Source of the DNA: B4-G1 sp964393895 | GTDB taxonomy: Bacteria > Chloroflexota > Anaerolineae > B4-G1 | Assembly: GCA_964393895.1 (NCBI GenBank) | Contig: CAYMWP010000081.1 | Coordinates: 1-21,494, forward strand | DNA: 21,494 nucleotides | Reading direction: 5' to 3' | Part shown: positions 20,571 to 21,494 of the stretch, piece after piece | How the letters are laid out: every line of letters begins with the position of its first letter | Numbering within the stretch: the first letter of the stretch is position 1 | Position numbers and translations under genes: made by a program | Notes under the pieces: model-generated | The model's database searches: none | Told to the model about the DNA's origin: nothing | The model's input: only the letters and a program-made list of their open reading frames with translations

Positions 20571-21478
20571 CGTCTGTATTGGCGCTGATGGTGATACTGT
20601 CCACGCTGGTCGGCCTGGTCGCCTGCGGCGGTCAGCCGACCGAAGCACCGGCAACTGAGGAAGCCGCCCAAGATCTAGAGCCGATCAAGGTGGGTTGGTT
20701 TGGCGCGCTCACGGGCGACTGGGCGCTCTGGGGAGAGGCCAGCAGGAACGGCACCCAGTTCACGATGGAGATGATCAACGAGGCCGGCGGCGTTCTGGGC
20801 GGCCGGCAGTTCGAGTTGATCGCCTACGACAACAAGAGTGACCAGTTGGAGTCGGTCAACGTGGTGCGACGCCTGATCACGGAGGACGGGGTCGTGGCCG
20901 TCATCGGCACCAACAGCAGCGGTTCCAACATCGCCGTCGCCCCCATCGCCGAAGAGAACAAGGTGCCCGTCATCGCCACCTACGCCACCAACCCGCGCGT
21001 CACTCAACCTGAAGAAGGGGTGTTGATGGAGTACACGTTCCGCGTCTGCTTCACCGATCCCTACCAGGGCTCTGTGATGGCCGACTTTGCCTTCAGTGAC
21101 CTGGGCGCTCGAAAGGCGGCCGTGCTTTACGAAATCAGCTCCGACTATTCCGTCGGCCTGCGTGACTTTTTCGTGCAGCGCTGGGGGGAACTGGGCGGCG
21201 AGTTGGTCGCCGACGAGGCCTTCAAGACCGGCGACGTCGAGTTCCGCGCGCAGCTTACGTCCATCAAGGACGCCCAGCCAGACGTGATCATCATGCCCTT
21301 CCTGGCCAAAGAGGTCGCCCTGGCGGCCAAGCAGGCCCGCGACCTGGGCATCACGGTGCCCTTCATCGGCGGCGACGGCTGGCCCTCGCCCACCTTGTTG
21401 GAGATGGCGGCCTCCGCGGTGGAAGGCTGCTACTTTGTGGATGGGTGTGTATCTGAAATTGTGCATAGCTTGAGTTGA
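20552..21478 (+). CDS. Branched-chain amino-acid-type ABC substrate-binding lipoprotein, apparently truncated
   Basis: The open frame gives 308 aa, against about 370-400 for the family. ATG 20552 has AAGGAGAG upstream. Residues 1-25 are a lipoprotein signal with lipobox LVAC (Cys25), followed by a Thr/Glu/Pro/Ala-rich linker. The Peripla_BP_6 domain starts at IKVGWFGALTGDWALWGEAS and shows AVIGTNSSGSNIAVAPIAEE, VPVIATYATNP, KAAVLYEISSDYSVGLRDFF, DVIIMPFLAKE and VPFIGGDGWPSPTLLE. After GCYFVDG (around 21443) the sequence turns AT-rich and family similarity stops; a TGA follows 12 codons later. The missing part is the last 70-90 residues of the second lobe. A mobile-element insertion or an assembly joint is likely. 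The ligand is unknown: amino acids, amides or related solutes. Confidence 0.88.
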   Translation: MHKKLVTSVLALMVILSTLVGLVACGGQPTEAPATEEAAQDLEPIKVGWFGALTGDWALWGEASRNGTQFTMEMINEAGGVLGGRQFELIAYDNKSDQLESVNVVRRLITEDGVVAVIGTNSSGSNIAVAPIAEENKVPVIATYATNPRVTQPEEGVLMEYTFRVCFTDPYQGSVMADFAFSDLGARKAAVLYEISSDYSVGLRDFFVQRWGELGGELVADEAFKTGDVEFRAQLTSIKDAQPDVIIMPFLAKEVALAAKQARDLGITVPFIGGDGWPSPTLLEMAASAVEGCYFVDGCVSEIVHSLS

Positions 21479-21494
21479 CAAAAGGCAGCAATCC
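21440..21494. other. Possible mobile-element end or junction disrupting the binding-protein gene
   Basis: From about 21440 base composition shifts sharply from GC-rich coding sequence to AT-rich sequence (GTGTGTATCTGAAATTGTGC and on), including a TTGACA at 21475-21480 that could be a -35 box. This looks like the edge of an inserted element reaching past the window end. No transposase or inverted repeat partner can be seen, so it is not assigned to a family. Confidence 0.35.

Noticed and set aside
1..21494. CRISPR array, tRNA or rRNA genes
   Set aside because: No regularly spaced direct repeats and no cloverleaf or rRNA-like sequence were noticed on either strand.

Overview
The window reads as a chromosomal segment of a moderately GC-rich bacterium, most likely a member of the Chloroflexota (Anaerolineae-like). 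This is an inference from three things: a short IF-2, lipoprotein-type solute-binding proteins with good AGGAGG ribosome sites, and degenerate palindromic intergenic repeats, next to a COG2407-type sugar isomerase and a BMP-type nucleoside transporter. No rRNA, tRNA, CRISPR array or intact transposase was seen.

Layout. (1) 1-1934: two tandem, related proteins built on a HisKA dimerisation domain. The first keeps the phospho-acceptor His but has a degraded ATP-binding domain. The second has lost the His and is fused to an unrelated C-terminal domain. (2) 2176-3740: a CvpA-like membrane protein diverging from a NarL/FixJ response regulator, each with a recognisable 17-bp-spaced promoter. (3) 9494-3765, minus strand: the transcription/translation operon nusA-ylxR-infB-rbfA-nrnA, with rimP, the ylxQ/L7Ae-like gene and truB missing from their usual places. 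(4) 10026-11261: an L-fucose-isomerase-like protein, followed by the wreck of a GxxExxY gene. (5) 17479-11563, minus strand: a BMP-family (purine nucleoside-like) ABC importer, ordered lipoprotein, ATPase, permease, permease. (6) 19158-17748: a small unknown protein translationally coupled to an exported phospholipase D-like protein. (7) 19495-21478, plus strand: an IclR regulator with a perfect sigma-70 consensus promoter and an overlapping palindrome, then a branched-chain-amino-acid-type binding protein whose reading frame breaks off shortly before the window end, possibly at a mobile-element junction.

The most unusual feature is the BMP-type transporter. Its ATPase carries about 115 extra residues forming four predicted membrane helices, inserted inside the first nucleotide-binding domain between the Q-loop and the signature motif. 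Both permeases also carry extra N-terminal membrane helices compared with the usual family layout. An even number of inserted helices would keep both ATPase lobes in the cytoplasm, so this could be a membrane-anchored variant of the importer. Two copies of one palindromic repeat, in opposite orientation, bracket the ATPase and permease genes, and a 14-bp hairpin separates them from the binding-protein gene.

Function calls rest on motif and family recognition by eye. Promoters and hairpins were read manually and are predictions.
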